Notes: generated by a model not told the origin, from the sequence alone. DNA of 64,000 bases from Daphnia carinata (GCF_022539665.2 NC_081337.1:4626679-4690678), one strand, 5' to 3'; shown: positions 1 through 9,651, counted from the first letter of the stretch. A program made the numbers and translations.

Positions 1-109
1 AACAATTGGGCCATATAGCAAAGTTTTGTCCCAATAAGAGAAACTTAATAAGATCCAACGAAACTAATGACTCTATGAATCAGGGAAACGAATAAGGGCC
101 GGCCATAGA

Positions 110-3100
110 GTGGGGTCGACGGAGAATAGGTCAGTAAGCCCCGAAATGTTACCATCAGTCGCAAAAATTACAGCATTCAGTAAATCAGCAGCCCCACGAC
201 TTTCGATAGAAATTCATGATATTCCGTTCAAAGCATTGTTCGATACTGGCGCGGCCAGAAGCCTATTACATATAGATATTTTTAATCAAATGGCGTTGGA
301 ACATCAACTAAGTTGCTCTGAGTCCGACGTAGAGTTATACGATGTGCACAATAAGAAATTGTTCACGTTAGGGTTAGTTTCCCTACCCATGGTTTACGGC
401 GCCAATATACTAGAACAAGAATTTATCGTCACGAACGGTATATCTGAAGCATGTATATTGGGTTTGGACGCCGCAGACAAACACGAGTTTATTTTTGATG
501 GCCGCTCTAAAACTATATTTCTTGCCCGTGACGGACCAGGAAGTAATCAAAAAATCAAGCAGGAAAGGTTATTGCCAGAAAACCAAGAGCCGACAGTTAA
601 AATAGCAATGACCTTAGTCAAGAGGGTTCTAATTGCCCCCAGATCTTCGCAAGTTGTAGAGGCCACATTTAAGGAAAATGGTGATAACATGGACACCAAT
701 ACTCTATTCTTGTTTTCCCAGGGTATGGATTTACCCGAGGGAATATTTATAGGCAATTTTATCAACGCTAGAAAAGATAACGGAAAATATCAGATCGTCG
801 TGGAAAATAAATCTAATAGGGCACATACTCTGCCGAGAGATAGTTCCTTAGGAGAAGTAGAATTCTCTTGTCAACTGATAGGCAAAGTTTCATCAGGTCA
901 AGAGTCTGCTTCCCTGGTGAATTCTCAGGACGAAGAGTGCGTACCCGAACCAGATGTAGACCCCCAATATAAAAAACCCTTGGCGGCACTTCTCAAAGAA
1001 TTTACCGACTTATTCGCGACAAAAGACTCTGGGCTAGGAAGTACTGGTTTAATCACACATTTCATCGACACAGAGGGAAAAGGGCCTATTCGACTTCGAC
1101 CTTACCGCACAGGCCAAGGCCAAAAAGAGGAATTAGAGAGACAGATAAAAGAAATGTTGCAAGCAAACGTAATAAGGCATTCCACATCCCCATGGGCAGC
1201 ACCAGTAATTTTGGTAGTTAAGAAAACAGGAGAAATGCGTTTTTGCATCGACTATAGGAAACTAAATAATTTAACAAAAAAAGACTCTTATCCACTTCCG
1301 AGAATTGATAGCACTCTAGACCGTCTATACGGAAAGAAGTTTTTCACAACTTTGGACTTGGCTTCAGGCTATTGGCAGATCGAGCTAGAAGAATCATCTA
1401 AAGAAAAAACTGCCTTTATCGTTGAAAATAATCTCTACGAATTCATTAGAATGCCCTTTGGATTGTGTAATGCGCCGGCTACCTTCCAACGATTAATGAA
1501 CCATATACTTCGAGATGTAGCAGGACAAAAAGCCCTAGTATATTTGGATGACGTAATTATTTTTTCCGACTCCTTCGAAAGTCATCTAAGCGACATTCGA
1601 GAAGTCTTTTCTTTAATTAAAAACGCGGGACTAAAATTAAAACTCAAGAAATGTCAATTTATGAAGCAATCAGTAAATTACCTTGGGCACATCATTTCTA
1701 CCGATGGCATCGGTCCTGACCCAGATAAAATAGACAAAATCGCCAACTATAAAACTCCAACTTCAGCAGAAGAAGTGCGATCGTTTTTAGGCCTAGCAGG
1801 ATATTACCGACGTTTCATTGAAAATTTCGGGGCAACTGCCCAACCATTGACCGCAAAAACTCATAAAAATGCACTAAACAAGCCCTTCGTTTGGACTGAT
1901 GACGACCAAACAGCTTTCGAAAAACTCCGCACATGTTTAATCACTCCCCCACTATTAGCCTACCCTAACTTTGATCTCGAATTTTTATTATTCACCGATG
2001 CCTGCGATTACGGTATTGGCTCGGTCCTCTCACAGATACAGAACGGTGTAGAGAAACCCATAGCATACGCAAGTCGGCAACTAAAACCGGCCGAACAAAA
2101 ATACGCCACAGTAGAAAAAGAGGCATTAGCCGTTGTATTCTCTATCAAACATTTCCGACACTACTTACTAGATAAGCCATTTACAGTGATTAGCGATCAC
2201 CGCCCCCTCCAATGGTTAGAAGAACAAAAAGACAACAACGGCAGATTAGGCCGTTGGGCTATCTTATTAGCCGGTACCAATTACAAAATTAAGTACCGAC
2301 CAGGCCGGGTGCACCAAAACGCCGATTGCCTGTCACGCCTTCGCGTCGCCCACATCCATGAGAATAACGTAGAAATAGATATCATAGCTAGCCAAACAGA
2401 AGATCCACTATGTCAAGCAATAAAGAAATATCTAGATGAAGGAGTTCTTTCAGAAGAGGACGAAAAAAATATGCCAATTTGGGCAAAGGAAATTAGCTTT
2501 TACCAAGTTACAAGTGGTGTGCTGTACAGAATCGAAACACCGACGGCAAAAAGCAAGCGAAATATTTTAAACCCCCAAGTTATTCTGCCCCTTACCTTAC
2601 GACGTGTAGTATTAAAACAAATGCATGACGAACCTATGTCAGGTCATCTTGCCTTCCTTAGAACCTATCTAAAAGTTAAAAATAATTACTATTGGCCCAC
2701 GATGAGAAAAGATATAAAGGAATACTGCTCTGCTTGTGAAATTTGCATCGCCAATACTAACTCCAACCTCAGAGCCTTCCTCTTTCCACATGAACTAGCT
2801 AAGTTCCCATTTCAGATTATAGGAATAGATTTTTTAGGCCCCATCCAACCAATATCCCCTAATGGGAATAACTGTATTTGCGTAATCACCGATTACTTCA
2901 CAAAGTACGTAATTGCTGTCGCCCTACCCGATCAAACCGCCCGTACCACGGCCGAATGTGTATATAAAAATGTGGTATTGACCCATGGGGCCCCACTAGC
3001 TATCGTCTCAGATAGGGGACCGAATTTTACCTCCGGTCTCTTCAAATATTTTTGCAAAAAACTTAACATCGAACAAAGATTCACTACGGCTTATAACCCG

Positions 3101-4006
3101 GCAAGCAATGGGGAAACGGAAAGATTTAACCGAACCCTCACGACTATGTTAAGAAAAGAACTCGTAGACGGGCAACATCATAATTGGGAAGATGTATTGG
3201 GAGAAATCTGTTTTGCATACCGAGCATCCGTTCACTCCTCCACCAACGAGTCACCTTACTACATGATGCACGGTAGGGATTGTAACATGCCCATAAACAA
3301 AATTCTGGGAGCAGTTCCCGAAGCCGTACCGTCATCGGGTGGCTACGTTGACACGCTATTAGAAAGACTAAGATACAGTTTCCAGCGAGCACGGGAAGAA
3401 AACGAGAAAGCCAGAGAACGCCAAAAAGAACAATACAACAAAAGGGCAAAAACATTCGATTACAAACCGGGAGATAGAGTCTTGTTAGATGTCCGTGTTG
3501 TGCAAAAGGGAGACAACAGGAAGTTTACATCGAAATTTCGAGGCCCTTATCGCATCGTTAAAGTGTACTCAAATCGCACGGTGGACATAGCAGACAATTC
3601 ATACAACTGCCAGCTAGTGCACAGTAACCGGCTTAAACCTCTGTACGAGACTATGTTATGGACGGACGAACCCATGCCAGACGTCGAGTCTTCGGTCGAA
3701 CCAAATGACAGATTCCGGAAGCACATCGCTACTCAAACTCGTGTAGAGGAACAATCCGATAGTGAAAGCGACTCCGACCAGAATATAGTGGAACAAAGTG
3801 ATGTTATGGACGATATCGAGCTTGAAAATATTGCGTCCCAGGGTGTGGTTACATTGGAACCAACAAGTGCAACCGTGCCAACCCCAGAAGACATTGCCCC
3901 CGAACACGTGTGCAATACTCCTATTGAAAATCCGGATGAAAACCTCCCACGGTTGCGTGCCAGGTCAACGATCAGGCCAAGGACACGTCTTATAGCGGAA
4001 ATTTAA
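110..4006 (+). CDS. pol: Gypsy-class Pol polyprotein (protease, RT, RNase H, integrase)
   Basis: This is an uninterrupted ~1298-residue polyprotein. The frame is open from position 71 and the first usable start is only a GTG at 110, so it is probably made by frameshift or readthrough from an upstream gag; the start is nominal. Visible domains: aspartic protease DTG at residues 45-47; reverse transcriptase with YLDD at about 478-481; RNase H with TDA at about 629-631 and the SDHRPL region; a zinc-binding HHCC segment at about 837-877; and an integrase core with catalytic Asp near 907, Asp near 968 and Glu near 1004, giving the D(35)E spacing. A GPY/F-type module follows near residue 1145. The C-terminal ~120 residues are acidic and proline/serine-rich. 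No stop or frameshift is seen in the catalytic domains. Confidence 0.95.
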   Translation: MGSTENRSVSPEMLPSVAKITAFSKSAAPRLSIEIHDIPFKALFDTGAARSLLHIDIFNQMALEHQLSCSESDVELYDVHNKKLFTLGLVSLPMVYGANILEQEFIVTNGISEACILGLDAADKHEFIFDGRSKTIFLARDGPGSNQKIKQERLLPENQEPTVKIAMTLVKRVLIAPRSSQVVEATFKENGDNMDTNTLFLFSQGMDLPEGIFIGNFINARKDNGKYQIVVENKSNRAHTLPRDSSLGEVEFSCQLIGKVSSGQESASLVNSQDEECVPEPDVDPQYKKPLAALLKEFTDLFATKDSGLGSTGLITHFIDTEGKGPIRLRPYRTGQGQKEELERQIKEMLQANVIRHSTSPWAAPVILVVKKTGEMRFCIDYRKLNNLTKKDSYPLPRIDSTLDRLYGKKFFTTLDLASGYWQIELEESSKEKTAFIVENNLYEFIRMPFGLCNAPATFQRLMNHILRDVAGQKALVYLDDVIIFSDSFESHLSDIREVFSLIKNAGLKLKLKKCQFMKQSVNYLGHIISTDGIGPDPDKIDKIANYKTPTSAEEVRSFLGLAGYYRRFIENFGATAQPLTAKTHKNALNKPFVWTDDDQTAFEKLRTCLITPPLLAYPNFDLEFLLFTDACDYGIGSVLSQIQNGVEKPIAYASRQLKPAEQKYATVEKEALAVVFSIKHFRHYLLDKPFTVISDHRPLQWLEEQKDNNGRLGRWAILLAGTNYKIKYRPGRVHQNADCLSRLRVAHIHENNVEIDIIASQTEDPLCQAIKKYLDEGVLSEEDEKNMPIWAKEISFYQVTSGVLYRIETPTAKSKRNILNPQVILPLTLRRVVLKQMHDEPMSGHLAFLRTYLKVKNNYYWPTMRKDIKEYCSACEICIANTNSNLRAFLFPHELAKFPFQIIGIDFLGPIQPISPNGNNCICVITDYFTKYVIAVALPDQTARTTAECVYKNVVLTHGAPLAIVSDRGPNFTSGLFKYFCKKLNIEQRFTTAYNPASNGETERFNRTLTTMLRKELVDGQHHNWEDVLGEICFAYRASVHSSTNESPYYMMHGRDCNMPINKILGAVPEAVPSSGGYVDTLLERLRYSFQRAREENEKARERQKEQYNKRAKTFDYKPGDRVLLDVRVVQKGDNRKFTSKFRGPYRIVKVYSNRTVDIADNSYNCQLVHSNRLKPLYETMLWTDEPMPDVESSVEPNDRFRKHIATQTRVEEQSDSESDSDQNIVEQSDVMDDIELENIASQGVVTLEPTSATVPTPEDIAPEHVCNTPIENPDENLPRLRARSTIRPRTRLIAEI

Positions 4007-4065
4007 ACTAAAACACGAACAGCTGTGTGGAATAGTGGCGGCCTTATAAACATTTTTGACCTTAG

Positions 4066-4084
4066 AAAAAAAAAAAAAAAAAAA
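4066..4084 (+). repeat. Poly(A) tract downstream of pol
   Basis: An uninterrupted A run of about 19 begins 60 bp after the pol stop. It is the first of several long A or T tracts confined to 4066-6020, between pol and env. Confidence 0.9.
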
Positions 4085-4215
4085 CAATAAACGAATAAAA
4101 AAGGTTAAGTGCTACAAACGCTCAAGTGGGACCGTCGCGACCGTTTACAACCCGGACGAAAACGCCCTAACAAGTTCACGAACTCTATGCCACATTGCAA
4201 GTGGGACGAGAGGAG

Positions 4216-4222
4216 TATTTAA
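4216..4222 (+). promoter_or_regulatory. Possible TATA-like box for the accessory ORF
   Basis: TATTTAA lies about 64 bp upstream of the accessory ORF start at 4280. That spacing would suit a short 5' leader and transcription separate from pol. It is a single AT-rich heptamer in a moderately GC-rich stretch; the promoter role is inferred. Confidence 0.25.
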
Positions 4223-4279
4223 GCAAACCAGAAACGACGAACAAGCATCCACTTCACCTCCACTTCTCTTCCAAGCAGA

Positions 4280-4792
4280 ATGTCCTTCCACTCTAATCAA
4301 TGGGAACCCCTTACGGATGAAGACTGGGATTTCATCGAAAACTGCTGGAAGACGGGGACTCCCCTTAGCGGTACGATCGACCTAGAAGACTCCGACGACA
4401 ACGACGAGACGGCTAGCCTGCCGGATGACCGCTCCCCGTCCGAGAAGATAGGCGGAAGTCTTTCTGACGACGACCTAGACGCCTACTTCTCCAATCCCGG
4501 TAGCCTGAACCACCTCACCGAGGACCCATTCGGGAACACCGACTGGGGAAAGTTTCTAGCCCTCGACCGCTATGTGGCCCGTCTGAAGAACGGCACTAGC
4601 AAACGCCAATGGACGCCGTTCGGCCTGCCTACGATGGAGTGGCCCCCGCACAACTTCATCCATAAGGCGAAGAAGGCGATAGAGGCTCAAGAGAGCAAAC
4701 CGGCAACCGGCCAAGAATGGCTCCCCACCAAAAGGGAGTTTATGTTGTTAATTGTTGTTACCATCCTCATGATTTTTGTGTTGTTCTTCTAA
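4280..4792 (+). CDS. Accessory ORF: small acidic, predicted tail-anchored membrane protein
   Basis: The product is 170 residues and I do not recognise its family. Residues 1-100 are strongly acidic (clusters such as LEDSDDNDE and LSDDDLDAYF), the middle is Trp/Pro-rich with basic patches, and the last ~20 residues (from about 151) form a hydrophobic segment ending in LFF at the very C-terminus. That is the layout of a tail-anchored membrane protein with a cytosolic acidic domain. No signal peptide is visible. It lies between pol and env, so it could be an accessory protein of the element or captured host sequence. The 3' side carries AATAAA and a poly(A) run, as in a processed mRNA. GC content is higher than in the flanking A-rich spacer. 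Alternative: a remnant of a larger ORF. Coding status is likely given the length, the codon mix and the sharp hydrophobic end; the function is unknown. Confidence 0.65.
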   Translation: MSFHSNQWEPLTDEDWDFIENCWKTGTPLSGTIDLEDSDDNDETASLPDDRSPSEKIGGSLSDDDLDAYFSNPGSLNHLTEDPFGNTDWGKFLALDRYVARLKNGTSKRQWTPFGLPTMEWPPHNFIHKAKKAIEAQESKPATGQEWLPTKREFMLLIVVTILMIFVLFF

Positions 4793-4801
4793 ATAACAGA
4801 A

Positions 4802-4833
4802 AATAAAAACAAAAACCTACAAAAAAAAAAAAA
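4802..4833 (+). terminator. Polyadenylation signal plus embedded poly(A) after the accessory ORF
   Basis: AATAAA at 4802-4807 sits ten bases after the TAA stop and is followed about 14 bases later by a run of 13 A (4821-4833). This is the geometry of a polyadenylated mRNA 3' end retained in genomic DNA. Confidence 0.5.
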
Positions 4834-4853
4834 CCCATCTTAACTTCTTGTCG

Positions 4854-4886
<33 letters not shown>

Positions 4887-4941
4887 AAATAAAAATGGCT
4901 GGTTTTTGGGTAAAACTCGATTTATTAAAAAATGGCCGCTT

Positions 4942-4984
<43 letters not shown>

Positions 4985-5588
4985 TTGTCACACAACCATC
5001 TCTTTCCAAACATCTTTCTCTCTATTCCGGGGATACGCCGCGGGCAACAATATGTTGCGCCCTCTATGTTTTCCACGCCTTCCCTTGATAGCCATACAAA
5101 TAAAAATAATACCGACATTCATTTTCCATGGTAACCCCATGTCCCCACGCGTGACACGACGATCACGCAGACCAACCCCCTTCTCGCCACCCCGTAAGAT
5201 GCTCCGGATGTAAACGGATACAAGTCAAACACCCCCATTACTTAAACAAACTCTCCACTAGCCACCCTACCAGGGCCCTCTTCACGCTCCCACAAAAGTT
5301 TAATTTACCCCCCCCTACGTGTAAACTCTGCCCCTACGAACCTTCTACCCCCCTTACACCCTTCCTTCCACCCACCGTTCAGGATGTTTAGAATAAAAAC
5401 GGATACGACAGCGTACGCGAACGTACGTCACAGCAGCTCTGTAGGCCATTCCCTCTCCTTCCCCGTCTCTATTGTTTCTTCATGAGTTTTTCGTTCCCCA
5501 TTCCCCCTTAGCAACAGTGCCACGTCTCTTCAAGCCTATTGTGATCCTCCTTTCCAACTACTATCCTCTGATTTACAACGTTGCCGTT

Positions 5589-5590
<2 letters not shown>
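4834..5590 (+). other. Non-coding spacer with long A tracts inside the retroelement
   Basis: No convincing gene is present. Long A runs occur at about 4855-4884 and 4944-4982. The remainder is pyrimidine-rich unique sequence. Short ORFs here only translate the A tracts into polylysine or polyphenylalanine and are not genes. Confidence 0.6.
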
Positions 5591-5625
<35 letters not shown>

Positions 5626-5836
5626 AGAAAAAAAAAATTTTTTTAAGTGCAAAATATATAGAAGTAAATTCTAATTCAACCAAATAGAACCAAAATACCA
5701 CATAAAAAAAACCCCCTGAACAACAGGGTTTCTTGTTTAAGGCCCAGTCGTCAGATGCGGGTTTGTGGGGGTTGAACCCACGTCCAGCCTGCACCATTGG
5801 CATGGCAGACCACTGCGGTACCAATGCGGCAAGCTA
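5591..5836 (-). mobile_element. tRNA-derived SINE inserted in the LTR element
   Basis: Read on the minus strand, the element starts near 5836 with a tRNA-like head and ends in a 28-base poly(A) (T run 5591-5618). The head has a perfect T-arm: a 5-bp GTGGG/CCCAC stem with a 7-nt loop (5765-5781) containing a B-box-type GGTTCAACCCC. An A-box-like stretch lies near 5806-5818. A tRNA-unrelated body of roughly 150 bp separates head and tail. No clear target-site duplication was found by eye. Confidence 0.7.
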
Positions 5837-5980
5837 CGACTCTGATTAGATTCTGTTTAGTATTCACAAAATTCCACAACTACGATTCATTCTACATACT
5901 ATTAATAATATTTCGTTCCGTTTATCCTTCCTTATCATCTCTATACGTATATGTTAAACCCTGGATAACTACATTCCAAA

Positions 5981-6020
<40 letters not shown>
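5981..6020 (+). repeat. 40-base poly(A) tract upstream of env
   Basis: An uninterrupted A run ends about 46 bp before the env start codon. It could be a retroposition scar or a feature of the element's env leader. Confidence 0.9.
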
Positions 6021-6023
<3 letters not shown>

Positions 6024-6066
6024 AAAAAGAAAAGGACTGCCAAAAAAACATGGTAGTTAAACAAAA

Positions 6067-7797
6067 ATGTTTTTTATGATTCCCCAGATCATGCTGATCC
6101 TTATCGCGCTGACCCTCCTGCTCTCATCGACAAGAGCATTCCAAACCACAATATGTAACTGCAATAACCCGACCGGAGTTGGACTTCTTCAATTCTCCGA
6201 CGGTCTTTGCGAGCCTGCCACGCGCGTCTCACACACTAAAGTGGACTACCGAGTAATGACCGACAAAAAGGCGGCCTTCAACTTCCCTGGATACATCTGC
6301 GGCAGATGGAAATCAATCAAACACATCACAATCAATTTCGTGGGACAAGCCATAATCGTTCCGGAACGCATCGCCATGGAAACAACAGCCGTAGAGTGCG
6401 ATATCATGAGGCAGTCAAAGCGTTGCAACGAGAGCCCAATGACCATATCAGAAAACAAATGGGTATTCAATCAAGAGCCAGACGACGTAGGATATTGGCT
6501 AAGGACCACTACTGTGGTCACCATCAACTGCATGTTGGAAGAAGTCGTCCTCTCCCGAACCGATGAAGGCGATATAATTACCACACCATTGGGAAAAGCC
6601 AACGTGTCGCACGGTTCAATATCTCATAATCACCTCACCTTATTCTGGATCGACACATATGGGAAAACAACCGATATCTCCCTCAGGCAACTAGAAAAAG
6701 GTGTAGGATACTGGTACGAATCATCAACAAACGGAACCTGGATTCTCCAAGATGACTCCAAACAACTCGACTTTCATGTACGTCGGATGTCACGCTGCCA
6801 GACAGTGAAATGCGACAAAAAGATCGACAGTTGGACAGTTGTTGGAGATAACCATTTATTCATCATCACGTACCCGTTGGGCCCAGCTGCAGCCACCGTG
6901 CCTTCAATCATCAAAAACAGCACATCTAACGCGAACGACTTCCTAGACATCAACATCCGACAAAACGCTAGGATCCAATATCTAGAAGATGCCGCCATCC
7001 GCCACGAAAACGAACTCATCCGAATCGTCCAGAGCATACAGTGCGACCAGCGCCGCGCCAAACACGCACAAGCTGTTTCAACTGCTCAATACAATGGATG
7101 GTTGGCAGCCACACAACTGGGTCTCCGTCAGTGCGTGAAACTGATCGCAACCGGAAACATCGTCTCAGCCGTTCAATGCACACCCACAGCGGTCACTTTC
7201 ACGACAGACATCACCATTTGTGGACCACAGCCGCGGTTCGGAAATTCTACCATCGGCCGATCCGGTTGGGAACTAACGGAGTTCGCACCATGCTACTGGG
7301 CTGGTGGAATCGTTAATTTCAACGATAAACCGTATGCCTACCGCAATAACACGTGGCAACTGGTCGAAGCATCTGTCGTCGTTCCGCAACGTGACCTAGC
7401 CGACGCTTTCCGTTACCAAGACGTCGATTTCTTCGAGTACAAGCATCAAACTAATCCCGCATATACAGATACGCCGGTTAGCCCCATGGATGTAATGGCC
7501 GACATTACAGCAGCCATGAACGAACATGCCGCGACGGGCCAAACTCTAAACACAGGAGCATCCGCAATCGTCGTTTCGGCAGCTGAAAAAGCCGGTCTCG
7601 GCACTTTTACCAATTGGTTCGAGAATTTTAAAGTCTACTCGTTTATCATTCTACTTATCGCTGCCTTCCTCTTACTCGCTCGCGGCTGCTATGCCCTCGG
7701 ATTTTGTGGTTTAATGTGGAAATGTTGTTGTAAACCCCCGCGCCCTCCTCCTACAGCAGTTTACCGCCCGCAGAATAACCGCCCAAGAGAGCCCTAG
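6067..7797 (+). CDS. env: Envelope-like glycoprotein of the LTR element
   Basis: The product is an intact 576-residue type I membrane protein. It has a hydrophobic signal peptide (residues about 4-24, ending STRA), a cysteine-rich ectodomain beginning with a CNC motif, several N-X-S/T sequons, a membrane segment at about 527-548 and a short Cys/Pro-rich tail (KCCCKPPRPPP). A conserved-looking block near 378-430 (CGPQPRF...TIG..GW, then VNFN and NTW) recurs in the second envelope-like ORF at 11034-12007, so the two are homologous. The layout resembles arthropod viral glycoproteins of the kind found in chuviruses and captured by LTR elements rather than errantivirus F-type envelopes; that family placement is inferred from memory of the group. 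It lies downstream of pol and is followed by a purine-rich tract and the LTR. No internal stop or frameshift was seen. Confidence 0.85.
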   Translation: MFFMIPQIMLILIALTLLLSSTRAFQTTICNCNNPTGVGLLQFSDGLCEPATRVSHTKVDYRVMTDKKAAFNFPGYICGRWKSIKHITINFVGQAIIVPERIAMETTAVECDIMRQSKRCNESPMTISENKWVFNQEPDDVGYWLRTTTVVTINCMLEEVVLSRTDEGDIITTPLGKANVSHGSISHNHLTLFWIDTYGKTTDISLRQLEKGVGYWYESSTNGTWILQDDSKQLDFHVRRMSRCQTVKCDKKIDSWTVVGDNHLFIITYPLGPAAATVPSIIKNSTSNANDFLDINIRQNARIQYLEDAAIRHENELIRIVQSIQCDQRRAKHAQAVSTAQYNGWLAATQLGLRQCVKLIATGNIVSAVQCTPTAVTFTTDITICGPQPRFGNSTIGRSGWELTEFAPCYWAGGIVNFNDKPYAYRNNTWQLVEASVVVPQRDLADAFRYQDVDFFEYKHQTNPAYTDTPVSPMDVMADITAAMNEHAATGQTLNTGASAIVVSAAEKAGLGTFTNWFENFKVYSFIILLIAAFLLLARGCYALGFCGLMWKCCCKPPRPPPTAVYRPQNNRPREP

Positions 7798-7808
7798 AAT
7801 TTCTTTTG

Positions 7809-7825
7809 GATTGCGGGACGCAATC
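7809..7825 (+). other. Stem-loop between env and the LTR
   Basis: A perfect 7-bp stem GATTGCG/CGCAATC with a 3-nt loop lies just after the env stop and before the polypurine-like stretch 7832-7843. Confidence 0.5.
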
Positions 7826-7843
7826 TGGTATGACGGGGAGCGA

Positions 7844-8528
7844 TGTAACGAATCGTCTAGCGAAGCCCCTTCTTTCCTCCTTTCTCCAAATAGACTAGAA
7901 TCGTATACCTGTAGCCCCTTGTGACTCAGAACTTTCACTTACTAACCTAGTTTTTAAAAGTCCCTTAGAAATATAATTAAAAAAACGAAGACATGTCCCG
8001 GCACGTCGGCTAAAAATAGATTTATTTCAGTTCGTCTGAGATTGCCCGAAATGGCCTAAAGTCGCCCGAGCGATTTTTAGCTATCGTCCAAATTCGTTCG
8101 ATACCGCCCGAATTTGCCCGCCTATGCCTCGCCATTGCGCCCAAAATCGCCCGATACCGCCCGATATTGCCGCCTATCCTTCAACACTGTGCCGTATGGT
8201 TCTCACAGTCGATGGAAAACATATAAAAAGCCATCGGCAACTCACAATAGTTAGTCGTCCCTTGAGAGAGCTATCTCGTGTGTACCTCAGCCTTCTTCCG
8301 AGCCGCTACCTCATCCTCAGAAACTGAAGCGTAAGTTCCCTTCTTAGCAATATTCTCTACTTGTCTTAGTTGCCCCTTAGTAGTGTATGCCCAAGTAACG
8401 GTCACGTAATTGTAGGCCTTCGCCTCTTCCGTGCTGATTTAATTGATTATTTGCGGTATATAATACACGTTTATTCTTTCATACACGTATTGTTTTACGC
8501 TTATTTATACACGACATTGTGAGTAACA
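7844..8528 (+). repeat. Probable 3' LTR of the gypsy-class element
   Basis: The interval starts TGTAACG directly after a purine-rich stretch (GACGGGGAGCGA, 7832-7843) and ends GTAACA, giving TG...CA ends over 685 bp. It contains a TATA-like CATATAAAAAG at about 8219-8229 followed by a plausible initiation region, and a run of short CGCCCGA-type repeats at about 8040-8180. The 5' LTR is outside the window, so the boundaries cannot be confirmed by comparison. Confidence 0.55.
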
Positions 8529-8680
8529 GCGCCGCACTTAGTTATTTTTCCGTATTGGAGGCAACATGACAACGTCGTGTTCCCTTTACACAATGGTGGC
8601 CCTCTATCGAGGACCACCCAATTCAAATGCGTTAAAACGGCTGGGCAGCCTCGTGCGGCGTCCAGACCGCGTCGTCTGCT

Positions 8681-8895
8681 GTTGGGAATCTAATGTAAAG
8701 TTTCATAACCTCGTGTATTGCAGTGAATCGTCGTAACAATTCCCCTTCAACAAGGTACAAACATGCTGTATTTATACTACTAACTAACACACATCTGAAG
8801 GTAAAATGGGTGGGGATACGTTCACTTTCACTCGTGAAACGCTTGAGGGATGTTGAGGGTGTGGCTGTCTTCGGATAGCCTTTGGGCTCGTTACA
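8681..8895 (-). repeat. Probable LTR start of the second, minus-strand element
   Basis: On the minus strand a polypurine tract (GAAGGGGGGGAG, about 8898-8910) is followed at 8895 by TGTAACG, the same first seven bases as the LTR at 7844. A TATAAATA box follows at about 8769 (minus strand). The far end is uncertain: TG...CA partners are possible at 8694 or 8681. The 150 bp between here and 8528 contains no gene and a small GGTGG/CCACC hairpin near 8595-8620. Confidence 0.45.
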
Positions 8896-9108
8896 TTCCT
8901 CCCCCCCTTCGATGAGAAGAATTGGTCCTCCAATATGCGCTTCTCCATCACCGACTATAACCTACGGCTGAATAATAAAACTTGTTCCTTCACCTGAATT
9001 TTAGAAGAAATTTTCTCTCCTTCTTCTTTTTCCGTCACCAACTATAGTTGCTTCTATGAATACAAATGATGGCTATGGTTGAATAAACCGGTTCTATCTT
9101 CGTCTTGA

Positions 9109-9651
9109 TTATAGTGCGTTTGTGCTGTCATTGTTTGACATAGCCGTATGTCCACGGTTGTCCTTTATTTTTGTATCTGCTCCGTGTAGAAGCAGTAACT
9201 CGATCATGTCTGATTGTTTGTATCTCACTGCATCGTGTAGGGCGGTTGTGCCCGTTTCGTCTTGTTGGTTGACGTCGATTATTCTTTTTGTGCAGATTTG
9301 CGTTGCCAAGTCTTCGAGACCGTACCTGGCGAGGTAGTGTAAGGCGGTTTTGCCCTCGTTTGTTGCTATCTTGATGTTTGTTGGGGTACAAATTAGTCTT
9401 GCGCATTCTTTATTTTTGTGTGATATTGCCGTCATCAGTGGGGTTTCTCCGTCTTTATTGCGATTTGTGAATTCGCAGTTGTTGTGTTTTAGTATTCTTA
9501 TCAAGAATAAATCGTTGTTGGTTGCTGCCCAATGTCCGATTGTGTTCCCTTGATACATTATCTCGGGATTCGCTCCGTAGGAAAGTAAGGCATCCGTTAT
9601 GTCGTACCTGTTCCTTTCTATACTGGTGTGAAGTAGGGTACGTCCTTCGTC
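9109..9651 (-). CDS. Ankyrin-repeat protein, C-terminal portion
   Basis: The frame is open from 9651 to the stop at 9109; the first ATG is at 9558, but recognisable repeat sequence (GRTLLHTS, DALLSYGANP) starts upstream of it. At least five ankyrin repeats can be counted, with hallmarks such as DGETPLMTAI, GKTALHYLARYG, GTTALHDAVRY and LLLLHGADTKIKDNRGHTAM. The frame continues straight into the charged ORF upstream, from which it is separated by a single in-frame TAG at 9652-9654. Viral IkB-like and vankyrin proteins share this short-ankyrin architecture, but that comparison is inferred. It lies downstream of an envelope-like ORF, an unusual position for an ankyrin gene. Confidence 0.75.
   Translation of the reverse strand, partial: DEGRTLLHTSIERNRYDITDALLSYGANPEIMYQGNTIGHWAATNNDLFLIRILKHNNCEFTNRNKDGETPLMTAISHKNKECARLICTPTNIKIATNEGKTALHYLARYGLEDLATQICTKRIIDVNQQDETGTTALHDAVRYKQSDMIELLLLHGADTKIKDNRGHTAMSNNDSTNAL

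Larger units (their letters stand above)
1..8528 (+). mobile_element. Ty3/gypsy-class LTR retrotransposon with envelope-like gene, 5' end outside the window
   Basis: The order protease - RT - RNase H - integrase inside one long ORF (110-4006) is that of Ty3/gypsy elements; Ty1/copia puts integrase before RT. Downstream come a small accessory ORF (4280-4792), a SINE insertion (5591-5836), an envelope-like ORF (6067-7797), a purine-rich stretch (7832-7843) and a TG...CA-bounded LTR candidate (7844-8528). Gag, the primer-binding site and the 5' LTR would lie to the left and are not visible. Pol and env are both uninterrupted, so the element looks young, but a ~2 kb spacer with long poly(A) tracts separates them. 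Its right end abuts a second, oppositely oriented element. Confidence 0.85.

Noticed and set aside
4840-5213. Lysine- or phenylalanine-rich ORFs in the pol-env interval
   Set aside because: They are translations of poly(A) tracts.
8124-8327. 67-codon ORF inside the LTR
   Set aside because: It overlaps the short CGCCCGA repeats and the putative TATA region of the LTR; no domain.
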